This document shows positions 18,933-27,388 of a stretch of 64,000 nt of DNA, piece after piece (the stretch's first letter is position 1; every line of letters begins with the position of its first letter). A model generated the notes under the pieces. The model made no database searches. It saw only the letters and a list, made by a program, of their open reading frames with translations, and was not told the origin of the DNA. Source of the DNA: Fidelibacterota bacterium (lineage in GTDB: Bacteria; Fidelibacterota; UBA8477; JABMPR01); NCBI GenBank assembly GCA_018673925.1, contig JABHBL010000102.1, forward strand, positions 152,092 to 216,091, written 5' to 3'. The translations under genes and the position numbers were made by a program.

Positions 18933-19925
18933 ATGCTGGAAACGAGAATAGAACAACTGATCCTGAGCATGTTGGGCATCATCCTTTTAGGGACCACTGG
19001 CTATGTAATTATTGAACATGTCGGTTGGTTTGATGCCTTCTATATGACAGCTATTACTCTGGCTACGGTTGGATTCCAAGAGGTCTGGGAAATGTCTGAT
19101 CTGGGTCACCTCTGGACCATCTTTATTATGTTTTCAGGAATCGGATTATTCTTCATTATTGCTGGTCACATCGCACAGCAAGCAGTGGATCTCAAACGCT
19201 ACAGGAGGTTTCGCATGGCGAAACGAGTTAAAAAATTAAACGATCATTACATCCTCTGTGGGTATGGACGCATGGGACAAGCCATTGCCAAGGAGCTTCA
19301 AAACGGTGGTAAAAGTTTTGTTGTGATTGAAAAGGATGTAGAAAAAATCGCCACCCTGGTTCAGAATGATATTGTTCTTATCGAAGGTGATGCTACTCAA
19401 GACGAGGTCTTGTTAAATGCGGGCATTGAGAAAGCCACTACACTTATTGGTGTTTTAAAAGATGATCAGGACAATCTGTTTTTGACCCTCTCAGCTCGAA
19501 GCTTGAAGAGTGATCTTTTTATTTTAACCCGAGCTACGGTTCCATCCTCCATCCCCAAGATGACCAGGGCCGGAGCAGACAATGTGATTAACCCCTATGA
19601 AGCAGCCGGAACCAAACTGGCGCGACAAGCTATGGCACCGGGTGTTGTTGATTTCATCGAGCTCATCATGAATCGGGGAAATCTTGATCTGGTTTTGGAA
19701 ACCATCACCATTGAAGCCAACTCCCAGGCTGAAGGCAAGTCAATCATAGATCTCGAGGTGCGGAAAAATCATGATATCATCATCACTGCAGTTGAACAGC
19801 GTACGGGCGAGGCAAACTTTAATCCCGATCCCAACTATAAACTGAATGCAGATGATAAATTGATAGCCTTGGGCTCGAAGGAAAATCTTAACGGTTTTGA
19901 AAAACTTTGCGAGGCACTGATTTAA
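18933..19925 (+). CDS. Two-helix potassium channel with RCK (TrkA-N/TrkA-C) domains
   Basis: About 330 residues: a membrane helix, a pore loop with TLATVGFQEV as selectivity filter, a second helix (MFSGIGLFFIIAGHIA), then a cytoplasmic Rossmann-type RCK domain (HYILCGYGRMGQAIAKEL with FVVIEKD, then VLIEGDATQDEVLLNAGI) and a TrkA-C domain. This is MthK-like architecture, gating K+ flow by nucleotide or ion binding. The filter reads TVGFQ rather than TVGYG. ATG 18933 is preferred, but TTG 18912 in frame is possible; neither has a strong ribosome site. The stop overlaps the next start (TAATG). Confidence 0.88.
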   Translation: MLETRIEQLILSMLGIILLGTTGYVIIEHVGWFDAFYMTAITLATVGFQEVWEMSDLGHLWTIFIMFSGIGLFFIIAGHIAQQAVDLKRYRRFRMAKRVKKLNDHYILCGYGRMGQAIAKELQNGGKSFVVIEKDVEKIATLVQNDIVLIEGDATQDEVLLNAGIEKATTLIGVLKDDQDNLFLTLSARSLKSDLFILTRATVPSSIPKMTRAGADNVINPYEAAGTKLARQAMAPGVVDFIELIMNRGNLDLVLETITIEANSQAEGKSIIDLEVRKNHDIIITAVEQRTGEANFNPDPNYKLNADDKLIALGSKENLNGFEKLCEALI

Positions 19926-21568
19926 TGTTCCGAAACGCCCCCCTGCTATTCCTGGTCTTTACATTTCTGCTTTTCTCCTGCTCAAAAGAAGAATCAGCTC
20001 CTGAAGCTGAACGCACTGTGATTGCCACTTTGGACAATTTTGAAATAAGCGAAACCAGCTTTCAACGTACTTACCTCCCAGTTTTATTGTATGGCGATAA
20101 ATTCGATAGTGAGGACAATCGCTCTGACATGATCAATTTCCTCATCGGTCAAAAAATCCTCGCTCAAAAAGGTAGAGAAGCGAATTTGGATACCAGCGCT
20201 CATATCATGCGAATGAGAACGATTATTGAAAATCGTGCTTTATCTCGACAGCTATACAGGACCTGGGTTAAAGACAAATTGGTCCTCCCTACCGAGGATG
20301 ACCTCCGGAAGGGTTTTAAACGGGGACAAAAAGGACTGTTTGTAAGACATCTCTTTGCAAAAACTGAGGAAGAAATCAGGGGGTACTCCCAAAGGTTAAC
20401 ATCTGGTAATGAATCATTCTATACCCTCGCTCAAGAAGTTTTTACTGATACCATGCTCTCAAAAAATGGTGGTGCATTGGGCTGGATGACCTTTGGAGAT
20501 CTGGATGAAACTCTGGAAGACACATTGTATGGGCTGAGTGCAGGTCAAATATCCCAACCTGTAAGAAGTCAATATGGTTGGCATATCCTTTCCGTTGATG
20601 ATAGTCAGGAAGAAGTTTTTATAACTGAGGAAGACTATCAAAAGAATCGTGATTTGATCTATAATAAAATCCTCGAGCGTCGCGAAAACCTTCTGGGCAA
20701 ACAGGTACTCAATGATTTTATGGTAGATTTCAAGATCGAATTCAATCGCGAAATTGCCAGACAAGTATGGCCAAAAGTTATTGCTCATTTAAATCCTGCA
20801 GGGGCTCAATCTGGACCAGCACTTGAACTATCCGGCTTAACAACCAGCCTTGATAATTTGAGACAGGAAACCCTACTCACAGTGAATGGGGAATCCTGGT
20901 CAGTTGCTGAAATTTTAAAAAGATTGCCGGAATTGGATAGATCTCTTCTTTATGGCAATTTGTACATCGCTGCTTCAAATATCATAAGAGATGAGATGAT
21001 ATCTCGGGAAGCCCGAGACCTTGGGCTTCAAAATCACCCCGATGTAATGGAGGAAGTCCTGGATAGTCAGGATCAAATAATTGCAGATACTTATGTGGGT
21101 TTAATCGCGGATACACTTGAGTTTGCTACTGATCACTATCGGAATTACTACAACACCCATAAGCTGACTAAATACCATGCTCCTGATAGCTTGAAAATTG
21201 AGATTTATGGTTTCTCAGACAGTACGGTTGCCCGCAAATCACTCTATAAACTACGGAACACTAACATTTCGACGAATCCTGGTGATAAAATTTTCTGGAT
21301 CACTGCTGGAGGTGCAACCAATCCTCTTTTTACTCTGAGCAGAAGTATTGCCATTGGTACGCTGGCTGGTCCTGTGAGATATAACAAGCAATGGGTTCTA
21401 GTTAAATTATTAGAGCGCAAACGCTTCCCGCTCCCCTTTGACTCTATCAAAACGAAACTTGAGGAGGATATGGAACGAGAACGGTTTGCTACGACCAGAG
21501 GCATTTTATTGGATGAGTTTCGTCCTATGCATAAAATTTCAATTAATTATGAATTGTTAAACAGATAA
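19925..21568 (+). CDS. Lipoprotein peptidyl-prolyl cis-trans isomerase (parvulin/PpiC type)
   Basis: The 547-residue periplasmic folding factor has a lipoprotein signal ending LLFSC. A SurA_N-like helical part (about residues 25-125) precedes a parvulin domain (about 130-235) with KGLFVRHLFAKTEEEI, GGALGWMTFGDL and PVRSQYGWHILSVDD. The C-terminal 300 residues form a second helical/parvulin-like half without a clear active-site pattern. It starts at ATG 19925-19927, overlapping the channel stop by one base; a TTG 18 bases upstream is unnecessary. It probably helps outer-membrane proteins fold, which suits the many predicted barrels nearby. Confidence 0.88.
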   Translation: MFRNAPLLFLVFTFLLFSCSKEESAPEAERTVIATLDNFEISETSFQRTYLPVLLYGDKFDSEDNRSDMINFLIGQKILAQKGREANLDTSAHIMRMRTIIENRALSRQLYRTWVKDKLVLPTEDDLRKGFKRGQKGLFVRHLFAKTEEEIRGYSQRLTSGNESFYTLAQEVFTDTMLSKNGGALGWMTFGDLDETLEDTLYGLSAGQISQPVRSQYGWHILSVDDSQEEVFITEEDYQKNRDLIYNKILERRENLLGKQVLNDFMVDFKIEFNREIARQVWPKVIAHLNPAGAQSGPALELSGLTTSLDNLRQETLLTVNGESWSVAEILKRLPELDRSLLYGNLYIAASNIIRDEMISREARDLGLQNHPDVMEEVLDSQDQIIADTYVGLIADTLEFATDHYRNYYNTHKLTKYHAPDSLKIEIYGFSDSTVARKSLYKLRNTNISTNPGDKIFWITAGGATNPLFTLSRSIAIGTLAGPVRYNKQWVLVKLLERKRFPLPFDSIKTKLEEDMERERFATTRGILLDEFRPMHKISINYELLNR

Positions 21569-21588
21569 GATAGATTAGGAATACAAGA

Positions 21589-22689
21589 ATGGCTTTAACC
21601 TGTGGAATTGTTGGATTACCAAACGTTGGTAAATCTACGGTTTTTAATGCTCTAACTGCTTCAGATATCCCCGCTGAAAATTATCCTTTTTGCACCATTG
21701 ATCCCAATGTGGGTATTGTGCCCATTCCTGACGAGAAGTTGCAGGCGTTGACAAAAATATATGAACCTGATAAGACTACACCTGCCGTCATGGAATTTGT
21801 GGATATTGCTGGCCTTGTCCGAGGTGCCAGCAAAGGTGAAGGCCTGGGGAATCAATTCCTGGGACATATCAGGGAAGTCACAGCTATTGTCCATGTCGTG
21901 CGTTGCTTTGAAGATGACAATGTCACTCATGTGGAGGGCTCCATTGATCCCATCAGGGATATTGAAACTATAGAGAGTGAACTCATCATCAAGGATTTGG
22001 ATTCAGTTGAGAAACAGCTTCATCGAGTGACTAAGCTGGCTAGATCAGGTGACAAAGATGCAAAAGCGGATGAAGGATTACTCACCAAAATCCGGGAGCA
22101 CCTCGATGAGATAAAACCCGTGCGGAGCATGGAGCTGGATGAGGATGAAACAATACGGACTAAGAGCTACTTTTTACTCACAATGAAACCCATTCTCTAT
22201 GTAGCCAATGTGGATGAAGATGAAATTTTAGCCGAAGAACGTGGATCACTGACCCAGCGTCTGTTCGATTATGCAGAATCTACCGGAGCGGGGGCTCTGC
22301 GTTTATGTGGCAAACTTGAACAGGAAATTGCCCTACTGGATGATGAGGAAAAAGTTGTCTTTTGTGAGGAATACGGACTCGTTGAGCCAGGTCTCAATAA
22401 ACTGATCCACCGGGCATATGACCTCCTCCACCTCCAATCATTCTATACAGCAGGTCCAAAAGAAGTTAGAGCCTGGACCATCAAGCAGGGTTCATCTGCC
22501 CCCAAAGCAGCTGCAGAAATTCATACCGATTTCGAGAAAGGCTTTATCAAAGCGGCCATCTTTAAGTTTGATGATCTCATGATTCATGGTTCTGAAAAGG
22601 TATTGAAGGAGAAAGGTTTAATCTCTTTAGAGGGTAAAGAGTATATCGTACAAGAAGGTGACTGTATTTACTTCCATTTTAATGTGTAG
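21589..22689 (+). CDS. ychF: Redox-regulated ATPase YchF (OLA1 family)
   Basis: The 366-residue Obg-family P-loop protein hydrolyses ATP and binds ribosomes. The G1 motif GLPNVGKSTVFNALT is at residues 8-22, the switch/G3 region is DIAGLVRGASKGEGLGNQFL, a coiled-coil insertion follows (about residues 130-190), and the C-terminal TGS domain includes FYTAGPKEVRAWTIKQGSSAPKAA and the final EGDCIYFHFNV. Length and motifs are typical. It lies 20 bases after the isomerase gene and 16 before the MOSC gene. Confidence 0.97.
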   Translation: MALTCGIVGLPNVGKSTVFNALTASDIPAENYPFCTIDPNVGIVPIPDEKLQALTKIYEPDKTTPAVMEFVDIAGLVRGASKGEGLGNQFLGHIREVTAIVHVVRCFEDDNVTHVEGSIDPIRDIETIESELIIKDLDSVEKQLHRVTKLARSGDKDAKADEGLLTKIREHLDEIKPVRSMELDEDETIRTKSYFLLTMKPILYVANVDEDEILAEERGSLTQRLFDYAESTGAGALRLCGKLEQEIALLDDEEKVVFCEEYGLVEPGLNKLIHRAYDLLHLQSFYTAGPKEVRAWTIKQGSSAPKAAAEIHTDFEKGFIKAAIFKFDDLMIHGSEKVLKEKGLISLEGKEYIVQEGDCIYFHFNV

Positions 22690-22705
22690 TTAAGGCCAGT
22701 ACTGT

Positions 22706-23506
22706 ATGCCCAAACTTGATCAAATTTCCATTTACCCCATCAAATCCTGCGCTGGAATTGATCTCCAAACGAGTAAGGTACTGGATCGTGGGTTTCCACT
22801 TGATAGACGTTGGCTTCTCATTGATGAAGCAGGTCAGTTTATCTCTCAACGTACTACACCTCTGCTGGGTCAGATTAAAATATCTCAATATGACGATCAT
22901 CTCCTGGTGAATTACCCTGCAAAATACCCGCTTATGCTACCTACCAATGTTCACAGTAATGTTCGACAGAAAGCCATGATCTGGAAAGATAAGGTTGATG
23001 GATTATGGGTGGGTCAGGAAACTGACAACTGGTTTAGCGCTGTCTTGGAGCAAAAGGTCCATCTTATTCATATGAATGAGGATGTACACCGTCCCCTGGT
23101 CAAAAATAATCTCCCCCAGGATCGCTCCTTTGAAGTCAGTTTTGCAGATGGCTATCCATATCTGCTCACCTCTCAAGCATCTCTTGATGATCTCAACAAT
23201 CGACTTACAAGCCCCGTACCCATGAATAGGTTTCGATCCAATCTGGTGGTGAGTGGGTTTGAAGCATTTGCTGAAGATAATTGGCAGAAAATCAGCATCG
23301 GTGAAGTTGAATTTATGGTGGTAAAGCCATGCGCTCGCTGTCAGGTCACAACCATCGATCAAAAGACTGGCGCCGCTTCCAAAGAACCCTTAAAAACCCT
23401 GGCGACTTATCGAAAGCAAGATGGGAAGGTCATGTTCGGCATGAATCTCGTTGCCCTAAGTACGGGGAGTGTAAATCTTAATGATCCGATCACCATCATC
23501 AGTTAG
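22706..23506 (+). CDS. MOSC domain protein (YcbX-like)
   Basis: The 266-residue protein has an N-terminal MOSC beta-barrel domain (ISIYPIKSCAGIDL, GFPLDRRWLLIDEAGQFISQR) and a C-terminal MOSC domain with the conserved Cys in VVKPCARCQVTTIDQKTG and the MNRFRSNLVVSG motif. MOSC proteins carry or transfer sulfur at the molybdenum cofactor and act as N-hydroxylamine reductases in some bacteria. No iron-sulfur ferredoxin domain is fused here, unlike E. coli YcbX. Which substrate it uses cannot be read from the sequence. Confidence 0.9.
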   Translation: MPKLDQISIYPIKSCAGIDLQTSKVLDRGFPLDRRWLLIDEAGQFISQRTTPLLGQIKISQYDDHLLVNYPAKYPLMLPTNVHSNVRQKAMIWKDKVDGLWVGQETDNWFSAVLEQKVHLIHMNEDVHRPLVKNNLPQDRSFEVSFADGYPYLLTSQASLDDLNNRLTSPVPMNRFRSNLVVSGFEAFAEDNWQKISIGEVEFMVVKPCARCQVTTIDQKTGAASKEPLKTLATYRKQDGKVMFGMNLVALSTGSVNLNDPITIIS

Positions 23507-23515
23507 GAAATCTTC

Positions 23516-25312
23516 GTGCTAAGAATCGCGGCTATCAGCCTGACACTCCTCATACTCAACATAGGGCTGAAGGCCCAATATGTACCCATTTCGCCCTATA
23601 TGACCAATCCCGCCCTAACAATTGGCTACGTAGATAGCTGTGCACAATTCTGGATGAATACCCTTGATGAAAACAGAGGGGGATATTTCACAAATATTGA
23701 TCGTGAAGGAGCTGTCATCACTTCATGGGGTACCAATAAAAACTTGTTGACTCAGACACGGAACGCCTATGGTTTTACCCGAGCATATATGATGACGGGC
23801 AATGACCAGTATCGCGAATATGCCAGGGCTGGTCTAGACTTTATGTATGAACATGCATGGGATGCAATCAATGGGGGATGGTATTCACAAATGGACATCA
23901 ACGGCAATGTTCAGGGAGCGACAAATGGTCGTTCAGCCTTCGATGAACACTATGCATTGCTAGGACCCTCGGCCGCCTTTGAAGCATTTGGCGATTCAAC
24001 TGATCTTAACATGCTTCTCCAGGGTTATTCCCATTTAGAAGATCTATACTGGGATGACAGAGAAGACTCTCATGGTTATTATGACTGGGCTACCTACAAT
24101 GGATCTGCCACTTACAATAAAAGTTTTAATGCAACTGTAGATGCCATAACCACCCACTTGTTAAGTCTGTACCAGCAAACAGGGTCCCAAATTTATCTGG
24201 ACAGGATGCATGAGATCTCAGAAGAGATCATTGAGCACCTCGTGGGATCCATGCCTTCACAAGCTATTGGTTTTGTAGAAGAGTTCGATGCTAATTGGAA
24301 TTGGGACAATGGTGAAACCATGACCATCATGGGTCATGTGCTCAAGTCTGCCTGGTGCCTGATGCGAGTCTATCATATAGATCAACAGCCTGAATATCTT
24401 GAAGCCGCTGAAGCCCTCATGGCAGATGTCCTGGACAACGGATATGATCATGACTTTGGTGGTCCATATAAAGATTACAATCGAACGACTGGTGGTATGT
24501 TAATGTGGGGTAATCCAGATACCGCCAAAGCATGGTGGCAAATGGAGCAGGCGGTTACTGCCGGGCTCCAGCTATATAGTGTCACTGGAGATGAAACATA
24601 CCTTGAAGTAGCTGACGAAACCCTGCATTTTTTCATGCAGCATTTTGTGGACCACACCTATGGGGACGTATATGAAAATAGGACCCGATATGGAAATGAA
24701 ACCTGGGGTTTGAACAAAGGTGGTGGTGGCAAAGCAGCCTACCATTCTATCGAAACCGGGTATTATACCTATTTATATGCTTCACTGTTTTTGCATGAGT
24801 CTGCCCTCCCTCTTTATTATTGGTTTGAGCCATCACCTGTGGATCGCATTGTCTCATTGAATCCTCTGCTCTCCACCTTATATCCAATTGCCATTGTATC
24901 TGTACAGCTCGACGGTGAGAATTGGAGCTATTTTGAGGATTTGAATTTATATATCCCTGCCAATATCGGTGGAGAATTTAGAGTAGTGTTTGTCCCGGCA
25001 TATCAAACCAGCACAGATGTTGATTCAAAACCATCTATTTCCAGACTATCAGCTGTCTATCCAAACCCCTTCAACCCATCCACCAGCCTGACGCTGGAAG
25101 TTGATACAAAGGGACCCGTCAACCTGGCAGTGTATGATCTGAAAGGTCGTTTGATCAGACCCTTGTTAGCAAATGAATTCGAGGCTGGTGTATATGATGT
25201 TTCTTGGGATGGCCTGGACCATGCTGGTCGCGAGGTTTCAGCTGGAGTCTATCTTTTTAAGGGTAATATTGGTACTCACCTAGTATCTCAAAAGGGATTG
25301 CTCCTCAAGTAG
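23516..25312 (+). CDS. Secreted AGE-superfamily (N-acylglucosamine 2-epimerase-like) protein with C-terminal sorting domain
   Basis: The 598-residue product starts at GTG 23516 behind AGGA. A signal peptide (about residues 1-20, ending LKAQ) is followed by an alpha/alpha-barrel of the AGE/cellobiose-epimerase type (about 30-440), with NRGGYFTNIDREG, HAWDAINGGWYSQ, FDEHYALLG, and GHVLKSAWCLMR. A small beta region and a C-terminal module (about 510-598) carry YPNPFNPSTSLTLEV and end SQKGLLLK. The module marks FCB proteins for outer-membrane export and surface attachment. AGE-fold enzymes invert sugars or cleave uronides, so a secreted glycan enzyme is likely; the substrate is unknown. Confidence 0.85.
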   Translation: MLRIAAISLTLLILNIGLKAQYVPISPYMTNPALTIGYVDSCAQFWMNTLDENRGGYFTNIDREGAVITSWGTNKNLLTQTRNAYGFTRAYMMTGNDQYREYARAGLDFMYEHAWDAINGGWYSQMDINGNVQGATNGRSAFDEHYALLGPSAAFEAFGDSTDLNMLLQGYSHLEDLYWDDREDSHGYYDWATYNGSATYNKSFNATVDAITTHLLSLYQQTGSQIYLDRMHEISEEIIEHLVGSMPSQAIGFVEEFDANWNWDNGETMTIMGHVLKSAWCLMRVYHIDQQPEYLEAAEALMADVLDNGYDHDFGGPYKDYNRTTGGMLMWGNPDTAKAWWQMEQAVTAGLQLYSVTGDETYLEVADETLHFFMQHFVDHTYGDVYENRTRYGNETWGLNKGGGGKAAYHSIETGYYTYLYASLFLHESALPLYYWFEPSPVDRIVSLNPLLSTLYPIAIVSVQLDGENWSYFEDLNLYIPANIGGEFRVVFVPAYQTSTDVDSKPSISRLSAVYPNPFNPSTSLTLEVDTKGPVNLAVYDLKGRLIRPLLANEFEAGVYDVSWDGLDHAGREVSAGVYLFKGNIGTHLVSQKGLLLK

Positions 25313-25317
25313 CCTAT

Positions 25318-26079
25318 ATGAGACTCCACCATAGAAAATATGGGGAAGGTGAACCTCTCATCATATTGCACGGTCTATTCGGGTCGTCAGACAATTGGCA
25401 CACCCTGGCTCGTCGTTGGGGACAATCATTTCAAGTTTTCACTCTAGATCAGCGTAATCATGGTAGTTCACCTCATGAATCAGCCATGAATTATGCGGAG
25501 CTGACACAGGACCTCCACCAGTTCATTGCTCAGGAACGACTTGAAAATGTCCATATTGTGGGACACTCCATGGGTGGTAAGGTGGGGATGCGTTTCGCCT
25601 CCCACAATCCAGACATGGTCAAAAGTTTAACGGTACTGGATATTGGGTTGGATCGTGTGGAAGGGAAACATGACCTCATTCTGAAAGCTCTATCAGCAAT
25701 TAATCCAGATGAATTTTCCAGTCGCGATGAAATCAAAATGGAACTTCAAAATCTCATTCCGTCACCCCCCATTCAGCAATTTCTGCTAAAAAATATCCTG
25801 AGGAGACTAGATGGTAGTCTGGCCTGGAAATTCAATCGAGATGCCCTATTGGATCATTACAATGACCTGACAATGAATTTGGAGCTTGAACAATCTTTTA
25901 TAGGTTCAGTTCTATTTCTTAGAGGTGAAAATTCAGATTATCTCGAACCATCACTCCCTACGGAAATTCTACAATATTTTCCCCTTGCTCAAATACAAAC
26001 TGTTGAGGGGGCTGGGCATTGGTTGCACGCTGACAAACCAGATGTGCTGTCCACTTTGGTTTTAGATTTTATAAGTTGA
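25318..26079 (+). CDS. Alpha/beta hydrolase (YbfF-like esterase)
   Basis: The 253-residue cytoplasmic hydrolase has the oxyanion-hole stretch LHGLFGSSDNWHTLA, DQRNHGSSPH, the nucleophile elbow GHSMGGKVGMRFA (Ser near residue 83), an acid residue in the SVLFLRGENSDYL region, and the catalytic His in GAGHWLHADKPD. This matches short-chain acyl/thioesterases of the YbfF group. It begins five bases after the epimerase-like gene without a clear ribosome site, so it is probably translated from the same message. Confidence 0.9.
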   Translation: MRLHHRKYGEGEPLIILHGLFGSSDNWHTLARRWGQSFQVFTLDQRNHGSSPHESAMNYAELTQDLHQFIAQERLENVHIVGHSMGGKVGMRFASHNPDMVKSLTVLDIGLDRVEGKHDLILKALSAINPDEFSSRDEIKMELQNLIPSPPIQQFLLKNILRRLDGSLAWKFNRDALLDHYNDLTMNLELEQSFIGSVLFLRGENSDYLEPSLPTEILQYFPLAQIQTVEGAGHWLHADKPDVLSTLVLDFIS

Positions 26080-26154
26080 TTGTCATCCCTCCCCCCTGCA
26101 TATTTTAAGCACAAATTTTTGTTACGTTTTAGGACCTACTAAGAGAGAAATACT

Positions 26155-26835
26155 ATGAAAAAAGTTTTAAGTCTGATTGTCATCACCAGCTTCATCTTCA
26201 ACTGCGGACCAACACCCACAGCAGCACCAGAAGTTATGGTTGATCCATTACGTTTTTCAGAGGCAATGGCAGAGTTTAAATCGGCTGATTCCTTAAAAAA
26301 ACCTCATCCAAATTCGGTACTTTTTGTGGGCAGTTCTAGTATCCGGGGTTGGAAAACACTAAGCGCCGACTTTCCTGAACTCAATGTGCTTAATCGCGGG
26401 TTTGGTGGATCTCACATGTCAGACTTGATCTATTTCATGGATGATATTGTTTTCCCATACCAGCCTAACGCCATTGTCGTTTATGAGGGAGACAACGATA
26501 TCGCAGCCGGAAAGACGCCTGAAATAATACTTCGCGACTACAATACCTTCGTATCCAATGTGCTGGAAAAATGGCCCAATAAACCCATCTTTTTTATCTC
26601 CATAAAGCCCAGTTTAGCCCGAATTGATCATTTGGAAAACATGGCTACAGCCAACGCCCTGATCAAGGCACGTACAGAGGAAGTTGAAAATCTATACTAT
26701 ATTGATGTGTTTACACCCATGCTGGGTGAAGATGGCACCCCTCGCCCCGATATTTTTGGGCATGATGGCTTGCACATGAATGAAGTGGGTTACGCTCTCT
26801 GGACCAAAGTAGTTAAGGAAGAATTGGGTCTATAA
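26155..26835 (+). CDS. SGNH/GDSL hydrolase lipoprotein
   Basis: The 226-residue protein carries a lipoprotein signal (IVITSFIFNC, Cys near residue 17). All four SGNH blocks are visible: Ser in VLFVGSSSIRGW, Gly in NRGFGGSHMSD, Asn in YEGDNDIAAG, and Asp/His in GHDGLHMNEVGY. It would cleave esters, often acetyl groups on polysaccharides, at the cell envelope. The ribosome site is AGAGAG. It is the last plus-strand gene of this stretch. Confidence 0.92.
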   Translation: MKKVLSLIVITSFIFNCGPTPTAAPEVMVDPLRFSEAMAEFKSADSLKKPHPNSVLFVGSSSIRGWKTLSADFPELNVLNRGFGGSHMSDLIYFMDDIVFPYQPNAIVVYEGDNDIAAGKTPEIILRDYNTFVSNVLEKWPNKPIFFISIKPSLARIDHLENMATANALIKARTEEVENLYYIDVFTPMLGEDGTPRPDIFGHDGLHMNEVGYALWTKVVKEELGL

Positions 26836-26958
26836 GTTACTGAACTGATGAGCTGAAGGTTGGCTTGGCTTTGATCGACGGGAGGTAAAAAACTCTCTGA
26901 GCACCATATTGTTGTTAGGTAACTCCTGGCTTCTGGCTTCTAACTACTAATTCTTAAA

Positions 26959-27381
26959 TCATTCACCGATAATTTTTACCAGAACGCGTTTATCGCGTCT
27001 GCCATCAAATTCACCATAGAAAATCTGTTCCCAGGTACCGAAATCCAGACGACCTTTAGTTATGGCAACAACCACTTCACGGCCCATAATCTGTCGTTTG
27101 TGATGCGCATCTCCATTGTCCTCACCCGTGCGATTATGGTGATAGCGCTCGGGACTGGCATCAAATGGAGCGAGCCACTCTAACCATCTCTTATAATCTT
27201 CCTTTAAACCGGATTCTTCATCATTGATAAAAACTGATGCAGTAATATGCATGGCATTTACTAAGCAAAGCCCTTCCTGCACACCGCTCTCATGAACTAT
27301 GGATTCAACATCTCTCGTGATGTTGACAAAACCCATCCGCTCAGGAACTTTAAAATGGAGATATTTGGTAGTTGATTTCAT
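26959..27381 (-). CDS. yjbQ: YjbQ family protein (UPF0047, secondary thiamine-phosphate synthase)
   Basis: The 140-residue single-domain protein has the family signature: [51 protein letters not shown] and the end [26 protein letters not shown]. Several conserved His residues are grouped as in the family. Members show weak thiamine-phosphate synthase activity; the physiological role is unclear. It lies seven bases after the GH13 gene on the same strand. Confidence 0.94.
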   Translation of the reverse strand: MKSTTKYLHFKVPERMGFVNITRDVESIVHESGVQEGLCLVNAMHITASVFINDEESGLKEDYKRWLEWLAPFDASPERYHHNRTGEDNGDAHHKRQIMGREVVVAITKGRLDFGTWEQIFYGEFDGRRDKRVLVKIIGE

Positions 27382-27388
27382 CAGTCAC

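Noticed and set aside
26836..26958. Short gap between the SGNH and YjbQ genes as a possible repeat or terminator
   Set aside because: It shows only weak TGGCTTC repeats (26930-26942) and no stem with a T-run.
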